DNA of 15,355 bases from Fluviibacter sp964604465 (GCA_964604465.1 CAZRYZ010000030.1:1-15355), one strand, 5' to 3'. Shown: positions 1 through 7,300, counted from the stretch's first letter. Notes: generated by a model from the letters alone, not told the origin. Numbers and translations: made by a program.

Positions 1-227
1 ACGATCTGGTCGTGAACCCGATCAAGGGCAAGCAGCTGACCAACGTGCGTGCCTCCGGTACCGATGAAGCGGTGCGCCTGGTGCCACCGGTTCAGTTGTC
101 GCTGGAAGGCGCCATCGAGTTCATCGCGGATGACGAGCTGGTCGAACTGACACCGAAATCGATCCGTCTGCGTAAGCGTTATCTCAAAGAACACGAGCGT
201 AAGAAAGCCTCGCGCGAGTCTGCGTAA
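1..227 (+). CDS. typA: GTPase TypA/BipA, C-terminal end (partial)
   Basis: Only the last ~74 codons are present; the reading frame enters from base 3 and stops with TAA at 225-227. The translated tail (DLVVNPIKGKQLTN, then VRASGTDEAVRL, PPVQLSLEGAIEFI and ELVELTPKSIRLRKRYL) is the highly conserved C-terminal domain of TypA/BipA. TypA is a ribosome-associated translational GTPase of the EF-G/LepA class, involved in ribosome assembly and stress adaptation. The basic end (KRYLKEHERKKASRESA) is typical of the family. The GTPase domain lies upstream of the window, so nothing can be said about its motifs. The gene converges on efp and shares its terminator. Confidence 0.95.
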   Translation, partial: DLVVNPIKGKQLTNVRASGTDEAVRLVPPVQLSLEGAIEFIADDELVELTPKSIRLRKRYLKEHERKKASRESA

Positions 228-244
228 TTCCGGAAACGGACAAC

Positions 245-272
245 AAAAAACCCAGCCTAGGCTGGGTTTTTT
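245..272. terminator. Bidirectional rho-independent terminator between typA and efp
   Basis: A perfect 16-nt palindrome at 251-266 (CCCAGCCTAGGCTGGG) is flanked by an A6 run (245-250) and a T6 run (267-272). Read in either direction it gives a GC-rich hairpin followed by U's, so it can stop both typA (+) and efp (-), which converge here. Confidence 0.93.
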
Positions 273-290
273 GCTGCCTGCGTCGAATGC

Positions 291-851
291 TTACTTGACG
301 CGAGCACGGTACTCGTCGGTACGGGTGTCAATTTCGATCTTGTCACCGATTTCAACGAAAGCCGGGACCTGGAGCTCGAAATTGGTCGGCTTGATACGGG
401 CCGGCTTCAGAACCTTACCCGAGGTGTCGCCCTTGACGGCCGGTTCGGTGTATTCGACTTCACGCACCACCGAGGTCGGCAGTTCGACTGAAATGGCTTT
501 GCCGTTGTAGAACACGACTTCGCAGGCCATGCCGTCGTCCAGATACTTCAGGGCATCGGTCATGTTTTCGCCTTCGACTTCGTACTGGTTGTACTCGCCA
601 TCCATGAAGACGTACATCGGGTCGGCAAAGTAGGAGTAGGTCACTTCCTTGCGGTCGAGAACCACGACTTCGAACTTTTCATCGGCCTTGTAGACGGCCT
701 CGCTACCACTGCCGGTCAGCAGGTTCTTCATTTTCAGTTTCACAACAGCGGCGTTACGGCCCGACTTGTTGTATTCGGCTTTCTGGACGACCAGCGGCTC
801 ACTGCCGACCATGATCACGTTACCAGCGCGCAGTTCCTGTGCGGTCTTCAT
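291..851 (-). CDS. efp: Elongation factor P (Arg32 type)
   Basis: This 186-residue protein has the normal EF-P length and begins MKTAQELRAGNV. EF-P binds between the ribosomal P and E sites and rescues ribosomes stalled on polyproline stretches. The N-terminal KOW-like domain carries the modification loop NKSGRNAA, in which the tip residue is Arg32. The lysine-modified (EpmA/EpmB) forms have Lys here instead. Arg32 EF-Ps are known to be rhamnosylated by EarP, and earP is the gene immediately upstream on the same strand. Two OB-fold domains follow (about residues 66-126 and 130-186), with the conserved C-terminal stretch GDTSGKVLKPA and the end IEIDTRTDEYRARVK. The ATG at 849-851 is preceded by a modest GGGA ribosome-binding site. 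Transcription ends at the shared terminator at 245-272. Confidence 0.97.
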   Translation of the reverse strand: MKTAQELRAGNVIMVGSEPLVVQKAEYNKSGRNAAVVKLKMKNLLTGSGSEAVYKADEKFEVVVLDRKEVTYSYFADPMYVFMDGEYNQYEVEGENMTDALKYLDDGMACEVVFYNGKAISVELPTSVVREVEYTEPAVKGDTSGKVLKPARIKPTNFELQVPAFVEIGDKIEIDTRTDEYRARVK

Positions 852-924
852 AATTAATCCCGTGTTTTCAGTGTGATTGCAAAGGGGTGTCGTCTCGCTG
901 GCGGGCAGCAGGACGCAAAACGCG

Positions 925-1977
925 CTATTTTACCAGATTGGCCACAAAAGACCGGAGTTGGCTTACCAGATCAGGCTGCCGGAGGAGCCGGTCGCGCCAG
1001 GCCACGGCATTGCGCTGCAGGCCCGGTAATAGGCGGAGGATCTCTGGCCAGAGGGCGGCACATTCGGCCGGATCAGCCAACCCATTCCAGGCCAGAATAA
1101 AGCGCATGAAATGACTGCGCGCTTCATGTTCAAGGATCTCCGGGTCCAGGTAGTGCTCATAAAAGGCGCGGAGTTTCACAAGGTGTGCATCGTCCGCCTG
1201 CGGGTAGATCTGCCAGAACACCGGCTTGCCTGCCCACTGGGCGCGAACGAAGGAATCTTCGCCACGGACGAAGAGGAGGTCGTTTTCCCGGAGCACGGCA
1301 TCGAAGGCGGTTTGAGGCACAAAAGGAAGCCACTCGATTTGACAGCCAGCGGGCAAGGCTTCTGCCAAGCCAGCTATCTGTTCGGCTAGGGGGCAGGGAG
1401 CAACAGCCAGGGTGGTGCTCTGCTGAAGGGCGACCCAGTCTGACAGCGCGGGTTGCTGATAGCCAAAGAGGAAGATTCTGAGCGGACGCCCCGGTTCGGG
1501 TAACGCAGAATCGCTGGGAATACCCACTTCCCGGATCAGGCCGCCACTATCGGGCGTGAAGCCGGGAAAGTAGAAGTATTTGATCAGCGGGTGGCGCGGA
1601 TGCGGCGAGGGCAATTGGTGATGTGCACCGACCCAGTCTTCGGCTGAGAGGTATTCGAGATTGATCCAGACGGGCGCGCGACCTGACCTGGCAGCTTCAG
1701 CCATAGCTGCCACGTAGGCGGCTGGGGGATCACAGGCAAAGGCTTCAATGACGACATCTGCGACCTCGGAAGCCGTAAAGACCTGATCATCACCGGGCCA
1801 CGGGCAGATATCGACAGGCGTACGCCCCGGGAGGGGTTCGAGCTGGTCGAGCAGTTCCGGTTCATCAATCCAGAGCCGGACCTGTTCACCCTCCTGGTAA
1901 AGCGCCCGGGCCAGTCGCCAGCTCACGCCGGCGTCACCGTAATTGTCGATCACCCGACAGAAGATATCCCAGCGCAT
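925..1977 (-). CDS. earP: EarP, EF-P arginine rhamnosyltransferase
   Basis: The protein transfers rhamnose from dTDP-rhamnose to Arg32 of EF-P, in the cytoplasm. The start at ATG 1975-1977 gives 350 residues beginning MRWDIFCRVIDNYGDAG, matching the family N-terminus. An upstream in-frame start at 2028 would add 17 unrelated residues and overlap the preceding gene, so it was not used. The two N-terminal aspartates of the DNYGD motif (D11 and D15) correspond to the catalytic-site aspartates described in the Pseudomonas enzyme. The conserved C-terminal nucleotide-sugar block RGEDSFVRAQWAGKP (about residues 238-252) includes the active-site glutamate, followed by QADDAHLVKL. Other family signatures are WINLEYLSAEDWV and KYFYFPGFTPDSGGL. 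The fold is GT-B-like. Its gene lies 73 bp upstream of its substrate gene efp and 19 bp downstream of the DUF1289 gene. Confidence 0.95.
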   Translation of the reverse strand: MRWDIFCRVIDNYGDAGVSWRLARALYQEGEQVRLWIDEPELLDQLEPLPGRTPVDICPWPGDDQVFTASEVADVVIEAFACDPPAAYVAAMAEAARSGRAPVWINLEYLSAEDWVGAHHQLPSPHPRHPLIKYFYFPGFTPDSGGLIREVGIPSDSALPEPGRPLRIFLFGYQQPALSDWVALQQSTTLAVAPCPLAEQIAGLAEALPAGCQIEWLPFVPQTAFDAVLRENDLLFVRGEDSFVRAQWAGKPVFWQIYPQADDAHLVKLRAFYEHYLDPEILEHEARSHFMRFILAWNGLADPAECAALWPEILRLLPGLQRNAVAWRDRLLRQPDLVSQLRSFVANLVK

Positions 1978-1996
1978 CGCCCTGATTACGGATCGG

Positions 1997-2179
1997 TTAG
2001 ACGCCGATACGCGACTCCAGCTGTTCAACGACCTTTTCCCGCTCTTCGTTGCTCATTCCTGCCCAACGCTTGATCTCATCTAGTGTCCGCCAGCAACCGA
2101 TGCAGTAGCGGTTATCGTGATCCATACGGCAGATGTTGACGCAGGGTGAGGGGATGTCGGGTTTAATGCGGCAGGCCAT
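1997..2179 (-). CDS. DUF1289 family four-cysteine small protein
   Basis: This is a 60-residue protein from ATG 2177-2179; a TTG at 2198-2200 could add seven residues, and neither start has a clear ribosome-binding site. It contains SPCVNICRMD...YCIGCWRTLDEI and then WAGMSNEER, the hallmark of the DUF1289 family. Four cysteines are spaced CX3C and CX2C (C13, C17, C26, C29), which suggests metal or iron-sulfur binding, though the function is not established. It is 19 bp upstream of earP on the same strand and about 48 bp downstream of the response regulator, so it may be co-transcribed with earP-efp. The upstream spacer is AT-rich and could hold a promoter. Confidence 0.85.
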   Translation of the reverse strand: MACRIKPDIPSPCVNICRMDHDNRYCIGCWRTLDEIKRWAGMSNEEREKVVEQLESRIGV

Positions 2180-2227
2180 GGAATTTATACCGGAAGACAA
2201 GTTTGTATTTTAAAACTTAAATCGGTG

Positions 2228-2875
2228 TCACTGTGAGCCAGTCGAGAGGAAATGAAAGAGTCTAAAAACCTCGGCCGTAGAACTTGCGCCCAGCTTGTCC
2301 CGGATATTGGCACGGTGAAACTCCACGGTTTTGATCGTGACGTGAAGACGCTCTGCGATCTCCCGGTTTTGTAGCCCAGCGACCATAAGCCTGAGCACCT
2401 CGTTTTCCCGGACGCTCAGGGATGCAAACCGGTCGGCAACCTCGGAAGGAACGTCGGCTATCGGCACCGGAGGGGTCGCGCCCTGTTGGCGAAGCGCGTT
2501 GAGCACGGCAACGACTAACCGGTGTTCCTCGAGCGGTTTCTGTATAAAATCAAAAGCCCCCGCCTTCATGGTGCGGACGGCCACCGGGACGTCACCGTAG
2601 CCGGTGAGAAAGATAATAGGGAGATTTATCCGGCGCTTTTTGAGCTCGCTCTGGACATCAGTGCCCGACATCTGGGGCATCCGGATATCGAGGATTAGGC
2701 AGCCAGCCTGGCCCGGACGGAGTTGGGCCAGAAGCTCCTTGCCGGAAGCATAGGTTTTCGCGTCGAGCCCCACGGAGCGCATGAGCATGGCGACGGAATC
2801 CCGGACATCCTGGTCATCGTCCACAATGTGAATGATGGAAGAATCAGCTGAGACAGTCAGGGAGTCAGGGGGCAT
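2228..2875 (-). CDS. FixJ/NarL-type response regulator
   Basis: The 215-residue regulator starts at ATG 2873-2875. The frame stays open upstream to 3124, but that part lies over the kinase gene in another frame and is not protein-like. The receiver domain (about residues 13-128) has the acidic cluster VDDD (19-21), phospho-acceptor Asp63 in LILDIRMPQMSG, Thr91 in FLTGYGD and Lys113 in IQKPL, so all key residues are intact. A LuxR-type helix-turn-helix follows (about 150-212: LSVRENEVLRLMVAGLQNREIAERLHVTIKTVEFHRANI). Domain order and the LTGYGDVPVAV signature fit the FixJ/TtrR/DctR group of transcription activators. It starts 4 nt after the histidine kinase stop and lacks a good ribosome-binding site, so it is probably translationally coupled and the cognate partner. 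Its target is not shown by the sequence; the neighbouring symporter operon is the likeliest. Confidence 0.93.
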   Translation of the reverse strand: MPPDSLTVSADSSIIHIVDDDQDVRDSVAMLMRSVGLDAKTYASGKELLAQLRPGQAGCLILDIRMPQMSGTDVQSELKKRRINLPIIFLTGYGDVPVAVRTMKAGAFDFIQKPLEEHRLVVAVLNALRQQGATPPVPIADVPSEVADRFASLSVRENEVLRLMVAGLQNREIAERLHVTIKTVEFHRANIRDKLGASSTAEVFRLFHFLSTGSQ

Positions 2876-2879
2876 AGGC

Positions 2880-4277
2880 TCACAGGGGGAACAAGGGAAG
2901 ATCCAGTTGCAGGGTGAGACCACCCCCGGGGTTAAGGGCGGCAGACAATCGTCCGCCGTGTGAGTCGATAATGGAGCGGCTAATTGCAAGCCCCAGCCCC
3001 AGCCCGGTCTCCTTGGTCGAATAGAACGGTTCGAAGATCTGTTCAAGAATATCTTCGGTGACCCCACAGCCCACGTCGCGGACACGCAGCCTGAAAATAT
3101 CGGGTCCGGAGACTTCACCCCCAATCACGATCGACTGGGTACCCGGTACCTGATCATCGGTCGCCTCGATGGCGTTTTTGAGGATGTTGTGAATGACCTG
3201 GGTCAGCAGGATCCGATCCATCTGGATACGGATCATCTGATCCGGGAGTGACTGAGCGATGTGAATCCCTTTGCGGCGAATTTCCGGTTCGCACAGGGTC
3301 AGCACATCGCGGATCACCGTTTGCAACTCACCATGTTCTCCCGTGGGTTGCCGGTTTCTGACGAAATCATTGAGGCGTTGAACAATGGCCGAGGCCTTGA
3401 CGGCCTGATGGTGTGAACGCTCCATGGCCTTGTAGAGCTCGTCAGAGGAGCCCCGGTCACGGTCGATCATACGCATACTGGCATCGGTATAGGTCGCAAT
3501 GGACATTAGCGGCTGATTGATCTCGTGTGCCAGCGTGGAGGCAACTTCCGACAGCGTCGTCAGACGGGCAAATTGGTGCATGATGTCGCGATTTCGGGCG
3601 AGCAGGGCGTCGGACTGCTGCTTTTCGGTGATGTCGGTCAGCACCACCAGTTGGGCCAGACTGTTTGATGACCAGGGAACGGTGCCTGAGTGCTTCAGAT
3701 ACCAGCGATGGGAAACCGGGTCCTGGACCGTGTGGAGCTGGAAACTGGCCGGGTTCCCTTGAACCCCACTGGCAGGAACGCCCACCAGACGGCTTAGCCA
3801 TTGCGTCGGAGAGAGCGCACCCTGCGCAGCCAGCCGTCGCAACTCGGGATTGGCATACAGGATCTCACCCTGATCATTTGTCATGCAGACGGCCGCGGGC
3901 ATTTCTTCGACCACCGTCGTGAAGCGGGCATCCGCCCGGTTCACCGAATCCCGCAGACGGGAGACCAGCCAGGCATCGGCGACAAAGCCTGCAAGGAGTA
4001 CGCCGGCCTCCCAGAAGAAGAGCGCCTGGTTCTTGTAGAAGTTGGCTGATTCGAAACTGACCAGCCAGAAAAGGCTGGCAGCAAAGCTCGCTGTCAGCCC
4101 GAGGCCTAGGCCACCGACCCAGGTCGCGAGGGCAATCGGAACCAGATAGAACACCGAAAGCCGTAGCCCATAGCCCGTCGCATAATCCGCATAGCCGATG
4201 GCCAATATCAGCAGCACCGCGATCCAGAGCGTCAGACGGGGCCGGTGGGATAGAAAGGGTGGCAGGGTTTTGTGCAT
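2880..4277 (-). CDS. Membrane-bound PAS-domain sensor histidine kinase
   Basis: The 465-residue kinase has about four hydrophobic segments in the first ~105 residues (near 13-30, 39-57, 60-76 and 86-104) with short loops, suggesting an integral-membrane sensor without a large periplasmic domain. A PAS domain spans about 113-220 (ARFTTVVEEMPAAVCMTNDQGEILYANPEL, then VVLTDITEKQ). The dimerisation domain carries the phospho-accepting His251 in STLAHEINQPLMSI, the wording typical of FixL/TtrS/DctB-type kinases. The ATPase domain has an N box (ILKNAIEA, N368), a G1 box (RDVGCGV, D401), an F box (IFEPFYSTKETG) and a G2 box (GLGLGLA). It should pass phosphate to the regulator encoded 4 nt downstream. 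It is divergent from the OmpR-type regulator and symporter operon, so a carboxylate-related signal is plausible but not shown. Confidence 0.93.
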   Translation of the reverse strand: MHKTLPPFLSHRPRLTLWIAVLLILAIGYADYATGYGLRLSVFYLVPIALATWVGGLGLGLTASFAASLFWLVSFESANFYKNQALFFWEAGVLLAGFVADAWLVSRLRDSVNRADARFTTVVEEMPAAVCMTNDQGEILYANPELRRLAAQGALSPTQWLSRLVGVPASGVQGNPASFQLHTVQDPVSHRWYLKHSGTVPWSSNSLAQLVVLTDITEKQQSDALLARNRDIMHQFARLTTLSEVASTLAHEINQPLMSIATYTDASMRMIDRDRGSSDELYKAMERSHHQAVKASAIVQRLNDFVRNRQPTGEHGELQTVIRDVLTLCEPEIRRKGIHIAQSLPDQMIRIQMDRILLTQVIHNILKNAIEATDDQVPGTQSIVIGGEVSGPDIFRLRVRDVGCGVTEDILEQIFEPFYSTKETGLGLGLAISRSIIDSHGGRLSAALNPGGGLTLQLDLPLFPL

Positions 4278-4339
4278 GGTCAGCGCATTATGACGTGCGC
4301 CATTCTGTCATGGCACAAGGATCTCGGGAAACGATTAAA

Positions 4340-4357
4340 ACTAGGGTTAGCCCTAGT
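4340..4357. promoter_or_regulatory. Palindromic candidate operator between divergent regulators
   Basis: In the 131-bp gap between the divergent kinase (-) and OmpR-type regulator (+) genes there is ACTAGGG-TTAG-CCCTAGT: two 7-bp perfectly inverted arms with a 4-nt centre. An 8-nt piece of it (CTAGGGTT) recurs on the minus strand at 5110-5117, before the DUF485-symporter operon. There is no T-run, so it is not a terminator. Its place suits a site for one of the three adjacent transcription factors; which one is inference. No convincing -10/-35 pair was identified in this gap. Confidence 0.45.
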
Positions 4358-4408
4358 CATCTCGTGCAACACATTTCATAGACTCGCCTCATCTCAATGC
4401 TGTCATGA

Positions 4409-5083
4409 ATGTGTGCTGCCATGCTCCAGAAACCCCTGTTGATCTATTCCCGTAAGGCCGACGATATTCCGGGCTATGTCCCGGGCTTTGTGGCGGCAGA
4501 TCTGGCATGGCCGACGGTCAAATGCCGTAATGCCGAAGACGTAATACGGATGAGCCGGGATGCAGCTTTCTGCGCCATCCTCATCGATCTCGAAGGCGAA
4601 TCCGACCTGTCACTCATCGAGTATTGCAAGCACCTGATGCCGGTTCTGGTCGCCGCATCGGAAAACGCGATTGATCTCCGCCTTCAGGCACTGGCGCGTG
4701 GGGCCTCCGACCACCTGGTCATGCCATTTCATGCAGCGGATCTGCGTATCCGCGTTTCCACGGCAATCCGCCGAGATGAGGTTGAAAAAAACCGGTTTGT
4801 CCGCCAGGGCTGCGTGGTTCTGGACAAGGTGGCTGGCCTGCTTGGCGATGGTCTGCGCTGGGTCACCTTAACCGTCACTGAGCGTCAGGCTTTCTCGCTG
4901 CTGCTAGAACAGCAGGGTCAACCTGTCTCCCGCGACCGGCTCAAACAGATCGGTCGAACCGAGCTGGTCAGCGATAACGCCATCCAGGTGCTGATCCACC
5001 GGCTCAGATCCAAGGCACATGCCTGCGGTCTATCCATTAAAAACCTACGGGGTGAGGGCTACCTCCTGGAGTACGTCGGCTGA
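4409..5083 (+). CDS. OmpR/PhoB-type regulator with degenerate receiver
   Basis: The protein is 224 residues from ATG 4409; an in-frame ATG at 4421 would remove four residues and neither start has a strong ribosome-binding site. The C-terminal winged helix (about 150-222) is clear: LTVTERQAFSLLLEQQGQPVSRDRL, then NAIQVLIHRLRSKAH and IKNLRGEGYLL, the OmpR-family DNA-binding domain. The N-terminal ~120 residues thread as a receiver but have lost key residues. The acidic pair after the first strand is replaced (LLIYSRKAD), the conserved Lys is Met105 (DHLVMPFHAADL), and the Thr/Ser position reads Ala (VLVAASEN). An Asp remains at the phospho-acceptor position (D60 in ILIDLEGE). It probably acts without ordinary phosphorylation. 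It lies 121 bp upstream of the DUF485-symporter operon, same strand, so control of that operon is the simplest guess. Confidence 0.88.
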   Translation: MCAAMLQKPLLIYSRKADDIPGYVPGFVAADLAWPTVKCRNAEDVIRMSRDAAFCAILIDLEGESDLSLIEYCKHLMPVLVAASENAIDLRLQALARGASDHLVMPFHAADLRIRVSTAIRRDEVEKNRFVRQGCVVLDKVAGLLGDGLRWVTLTVTERQAFSLLLEQQGQPVSRDRLKQIGRTELVSDNAIQVLIHRLRSKAHACGLSIKNLRGEGYLLEYVG

Positions 5084-5192
5084 CAGGCGTCTTCACCAAA
5101 TACCAACCCAACCCTAGGAGAACCCGTCTCAACACCCTCAAGCCGCATCTTCATCATCACATCGATACCAACAGTCGATGGGTATTACACAC

Positions 5193-5200
5193 AAAGGAGG
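5193..5200 (+). promoter_or_regulatory. Strong ribosome-binding site deciding the DUF485 start
   Basis: AAAGGAGG sits 4 nt before the ATG at 5205-5207. It shows that the DUF485 protein begins MAQQIYERI rather than at the in-frame ATG nine codons upstream (5178), which would place the Shine-Dalgarno inside the coding region. Confidence 0.85.
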
Positions 5201-5204
5201 CACT

Positions 5205-5516
5205 ATGGCTCAGCAAATCTACGAGCGCATCCGGCAAAACCCGGAATTCCAGAGTATGGTCAAAACCAGAAACACCTACTCTTACATCATGACCGTGCTC
5301 ATCATGGTCGCCTATTTCGGCTTCATCCTTCTGGTCGCCTTTGACAAGGCATTGCTGGGCACCCCTATCTCGGCAGAGGGTGTTACTACGATCGGCATTC
5401 CCATGGGTTTGGGCGTGATTCTCTTCACAATCATCCTGACCTGGATCTATGTCCACCGTGCCAACAGTGCCTTTGATGCAGAAAAGGACCGGATCGTACA
5501 GGAGGCCAGCAAATGA
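5205..5516 (+). CDS. DUF485 small inner-membrane protein (YjcH-like)
   Basis: The 103-residue protein has two predicted membrane helices (about 25-47, YSYIMTVLIMVAYFGFILLV, and 63-85, IPMGLGVILFTIILTWIYV). It has a soluble N-terminus (IRQNPEFQSMVKTRNTYS) and a charged C-terminus (RANSAFDAEKDRIVQEASK). The signatures NPEF...L/MV..R and the tail WIYV.RAN..FD match DUF485, whose members (E. coli YjcH) are nearly always encoded directly before ActP-type symporters. The exact role is unknown; an accessory subunit of the transporter is a common inference. Its stop overlaps the symporter start (ATGA at 5513-5516), so the two are translationally coupled. Confidence 0.93.
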   Translation: MAQQIYERIRQNPEFQSMVKTRNTYSYIMTVLIMVAYFGFILLVAFDKALLGTPISAEGVTTIGIPMGLGVILFTIILTWIYVHRANSAFDAEKDRIVQEASK

Positions 5517-7234
5517 AGATTCGTCAATGGATGATTGCAGCGATTGCTGCATTGACGGCGGGGTTGGTGTTTGCGGCGGGTGCTGATCTCGGCACGACTC
5601 AGAAGCAATCTACCAACTGGACCGCCATTTTTATGTTCGGTCTGTTTGTCGCAGGTACCCTCTGGATCACCAAGTGGGCTGCCTCGAAGACCAAATCGGC
5701 CGCGGATTTCTATACGGCCGGTGGCGGTATTACCGGCTTTCAGAATGGTCTGGCCATCGCCGGGGACTATATGTCAGCGGCCTCGTTCCTCGGTATTTCG
5801 GGCCTGGTATACGGTTCCGGCTTTGACGGTCTGATTTTCTCGATCGGCTGGCTGGTCGGTTGGCCGGTGATCACTTTCCTGATGGCCGAGCGTCTACGCA
5901 ACCTGGGCAAATTCACCTTTGCCGATGTGGCCGCTTACCGCTTTGCCCAGACCCCGATCCGCTCATTTGCGGCAACCGGAACGCTGGTCGTGGTGGCGTT
6001 CTATCTGATTGCACAGATGGTGGGCGCAGGTCAGCTGATCAAGGTGCTGTTCGGTATGGACTACATCTACGCCGAGATCCTGGTGGGTGGCATCATGATG
6101 CTGTACGTACTATTCGGTGGAATGACCGCGACGACCTGGGTGCAGATCATCAAGGCCGTGATGCTCCTGGCCGGTGCAACCTTCATGGCAGTTTCGGTAC
6201 TGTATGCCTTCGGCTTCTCGCCGGAAGCGCTGTTTGCCGAAGCTGTGAAGACCAAGACCGATCTGGCAGCCGCTGCGGGCAAAACTCCGGAAGAGGCGAT
6301 CAAGGCGGGCTTGGGCATCATGTCGCCCGGTTCGCTGATCAAGGATCCGATCTCGGCCATCTCGGTCGGCATCGCCCTGATGTTTGGTACCGCTGGTCTG
6401 CCGCATATTCTGATGCGCTTCTTCACGGTGCCGAGCGCCAAGGAAGCCCGCAAGTCGGTGGCCTGGGCAACGACCTGGATCGGTTACTTCTACATCCTGA
6501 CCTTCATCATCGGCTTTGGTGCCATCGTGTTCCTGCCGCAACACCTGGACTTCTTTGTAGGCGGTGAAATCGCCAAGGGTCTGAAGGGTGGCGGCAACAT
6601 GGCTGCGGTGCATCTGTCGGCTGCTGTCGGCGGCGACTGGTTCCTCGGCTTCATCTCGGCCGTGGCCTTTGCCACCATTCTGGCGGTGGTTGCCGGTCTG
6701 ACCCTGTCGGGTGCTTCGGCGGTGTCGCATGACCTGTACGCCTCGGTATGGCGCCATGGCAACGTGGACTCCGCGACCGAACTGCGTGTGTCAAAGATCA
6801 CGACCCTGGTTCTGGGTGCGGTTGCTGTGCTGCTCGGCATCGTCTTCGAGAAGCAGAACGTGGCCTTCATGGTCATGCTGGCCTTCACCATCGCCTGTTC
6901 GGCCAATTTCCCGGTGCTCTTCATGTCGGTTCTGTGGAAGAACTGCACGACCCGTGGTGCTTGGATGGGCGGTACGGTCGGCCTGGTGCTGTCGGTGGTG
7001 CTGACCGTGCTGTCGCCGGGTGTCTGGGAAGCCGCTCTAGGCAACCCGAAGGGCAGTGCCTGGTTCCCGTATGCCACGCCGGCCATCTTCACGGTTCCGG
7101 CCGCGTTTTTCGTGATCTGGCTCGTCTCGATCATGGATAACAGCGAACAGGCCAAGAAGGAACGGGCTGCATTCCCCGATCAGCTCACGCGTTCGGAAAC
7201 CGGTGTGGGTGCCGCTTCGGCATCATCACACTGA
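5513..7234 (+). CDS. actP: Cation/acetate symporter, SSS family
   Basis: The 573-residue integral membrane protein belongs to the sodium:solute symporter family and most resembles ActP, which imports acetate and other short carboxylates with a cation. The N-terminus (MKIRQWMIAAIAALTAGLVFAAGA) resembles a signal peptide or first helix, as in E. coli ActP. The most diagnostic block is ADFYTAGGGITGFQNGLAIAGD followed by YMSAASFLGISG (about 64-98). Further family blocks are FADVAAYRFAQTPIR, FYLIAQMVGAGQLI and GLPHILMRFFTVPSAKEARKS. More than ten hydrophobic segments follow the SSS layout. A polar insert near 240-275 (AVKTKTDLAAAAGKTPEEAIKAG) and a length somewhat above E. coli ActP (549) are mild differences. 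A related monocarboxylate substrate cannot be excluded. It shares an operon with the DUF485 gene (ATGA overlap) and ends in a strong terminator. Confidence 0.93.
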   Translation: MKIRQWMIAAIAALTAGLVFAAGADLGTTQKQSTNWTAIFMFGLFVAGTLWITKWAASKTKSAADFYTAGGGITGFQNGLAIAGDYMSAASFLGISGLVYGSGFDGLIFSIGWLVGWPVITFLMAERLRNLGKFTFADVAAYRFAQTPIRSFAATGTLVVVAFYLIAQMVGAGQLIKVLFGMDYIYAEILVGGIMMLYVLFGGMTATTWVQIIKAVMLLAGATFMAVSVLYAFGFSPEALFAEAVKTKTDLAAAAGKTPEEAIKAGLGIMSPGSLIKDPISAISVGIALMFGTAGLPHILMRFFTVPSAKEARKSVAWATTWIGYFYILTFIIGFGAIVFLPQHLDFFVGGEIAKGLKGGGNMAAVHLSAAVGGDWFLGFISAVAFATILAVVAGLTLSGASAVSHDLYASVWRHGNVDSATELRVSKITTLVLGAVAVLLGIVFEKQNVAFMVMLAFTIACSANFPVLFMSVLWKNCTTRGAWMGGTVGLVLSVVLTVLSPGVWEAALGNPKGSAWFPYATPAIFTVPAAFFVIWLVSIMDNSEQAKKERAAFPDQLTRSETGVGAASASSH

Positions 7235-7253
7235 TTGTTCACTCCGGTGAATG

Positions 7254-7284
7254 AAAATAGGCTCCTTCGGGAGCCTATTTTTTT
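7254..7284 (+). terminator. Rho-independent terminator of the symporter operon
   Basis: A 12-bp perfect stem (AAAATAGGCTCC 7254-7265 with GGAGCCTATTTT 7270-7281) closes a TTCG tetraloop (7266-7269) with a C-G closing pair, the exceptionally stable UUCG type, and is followed by more T's to 7284. It lies 20 bp after the actP stop and insulates umuDC from the operon upstream. Confidence 0.95.
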
Positions 7285-7300
7285 GGAGCAATTTGCCGTA

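Noticed and set aside
854..877. TTGCAA-N17-GATTAA on the minus strand as the efp promoter.
   Set aside because: The -10-like element would lie directly against the efp ATG, leaving no leader or room for the ribosome-binding site.
892..914. Imperfect hairpin (GTC/GCTG arms) between earP and efp as a terminator.
   Set aside because: Stems are short and interrupted and no T-run follows on either strand.
1997..2028. Start of earP at 2028 overlapping the DUF1289 gene.
   Set aside because: Family alignment begins at MRWDIFC (ATG 1975-1977); the 17 extra residues are not conserved-looking and create an unneeded overlap.
2876..3124. An 83-residue N-terminal extension of the response regulator reading through the kinase gene in another frame.
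   Set aside because: The extension has no domain, is rich in Pro/Ser/Trp as expected of an off-frame read, and overlaps the conserved ATPase domain of the kinase; the receiver starts naturally at ATG 2873-2875.
6110..7155. Long open frames antisense to actP (minus strand, 215 and 221 codons).
   Set aside because: They mirror the codon structure of a well-conserved membrane protein gene, have low-complexity composition and no ribosome-binding site or recognisable domain.
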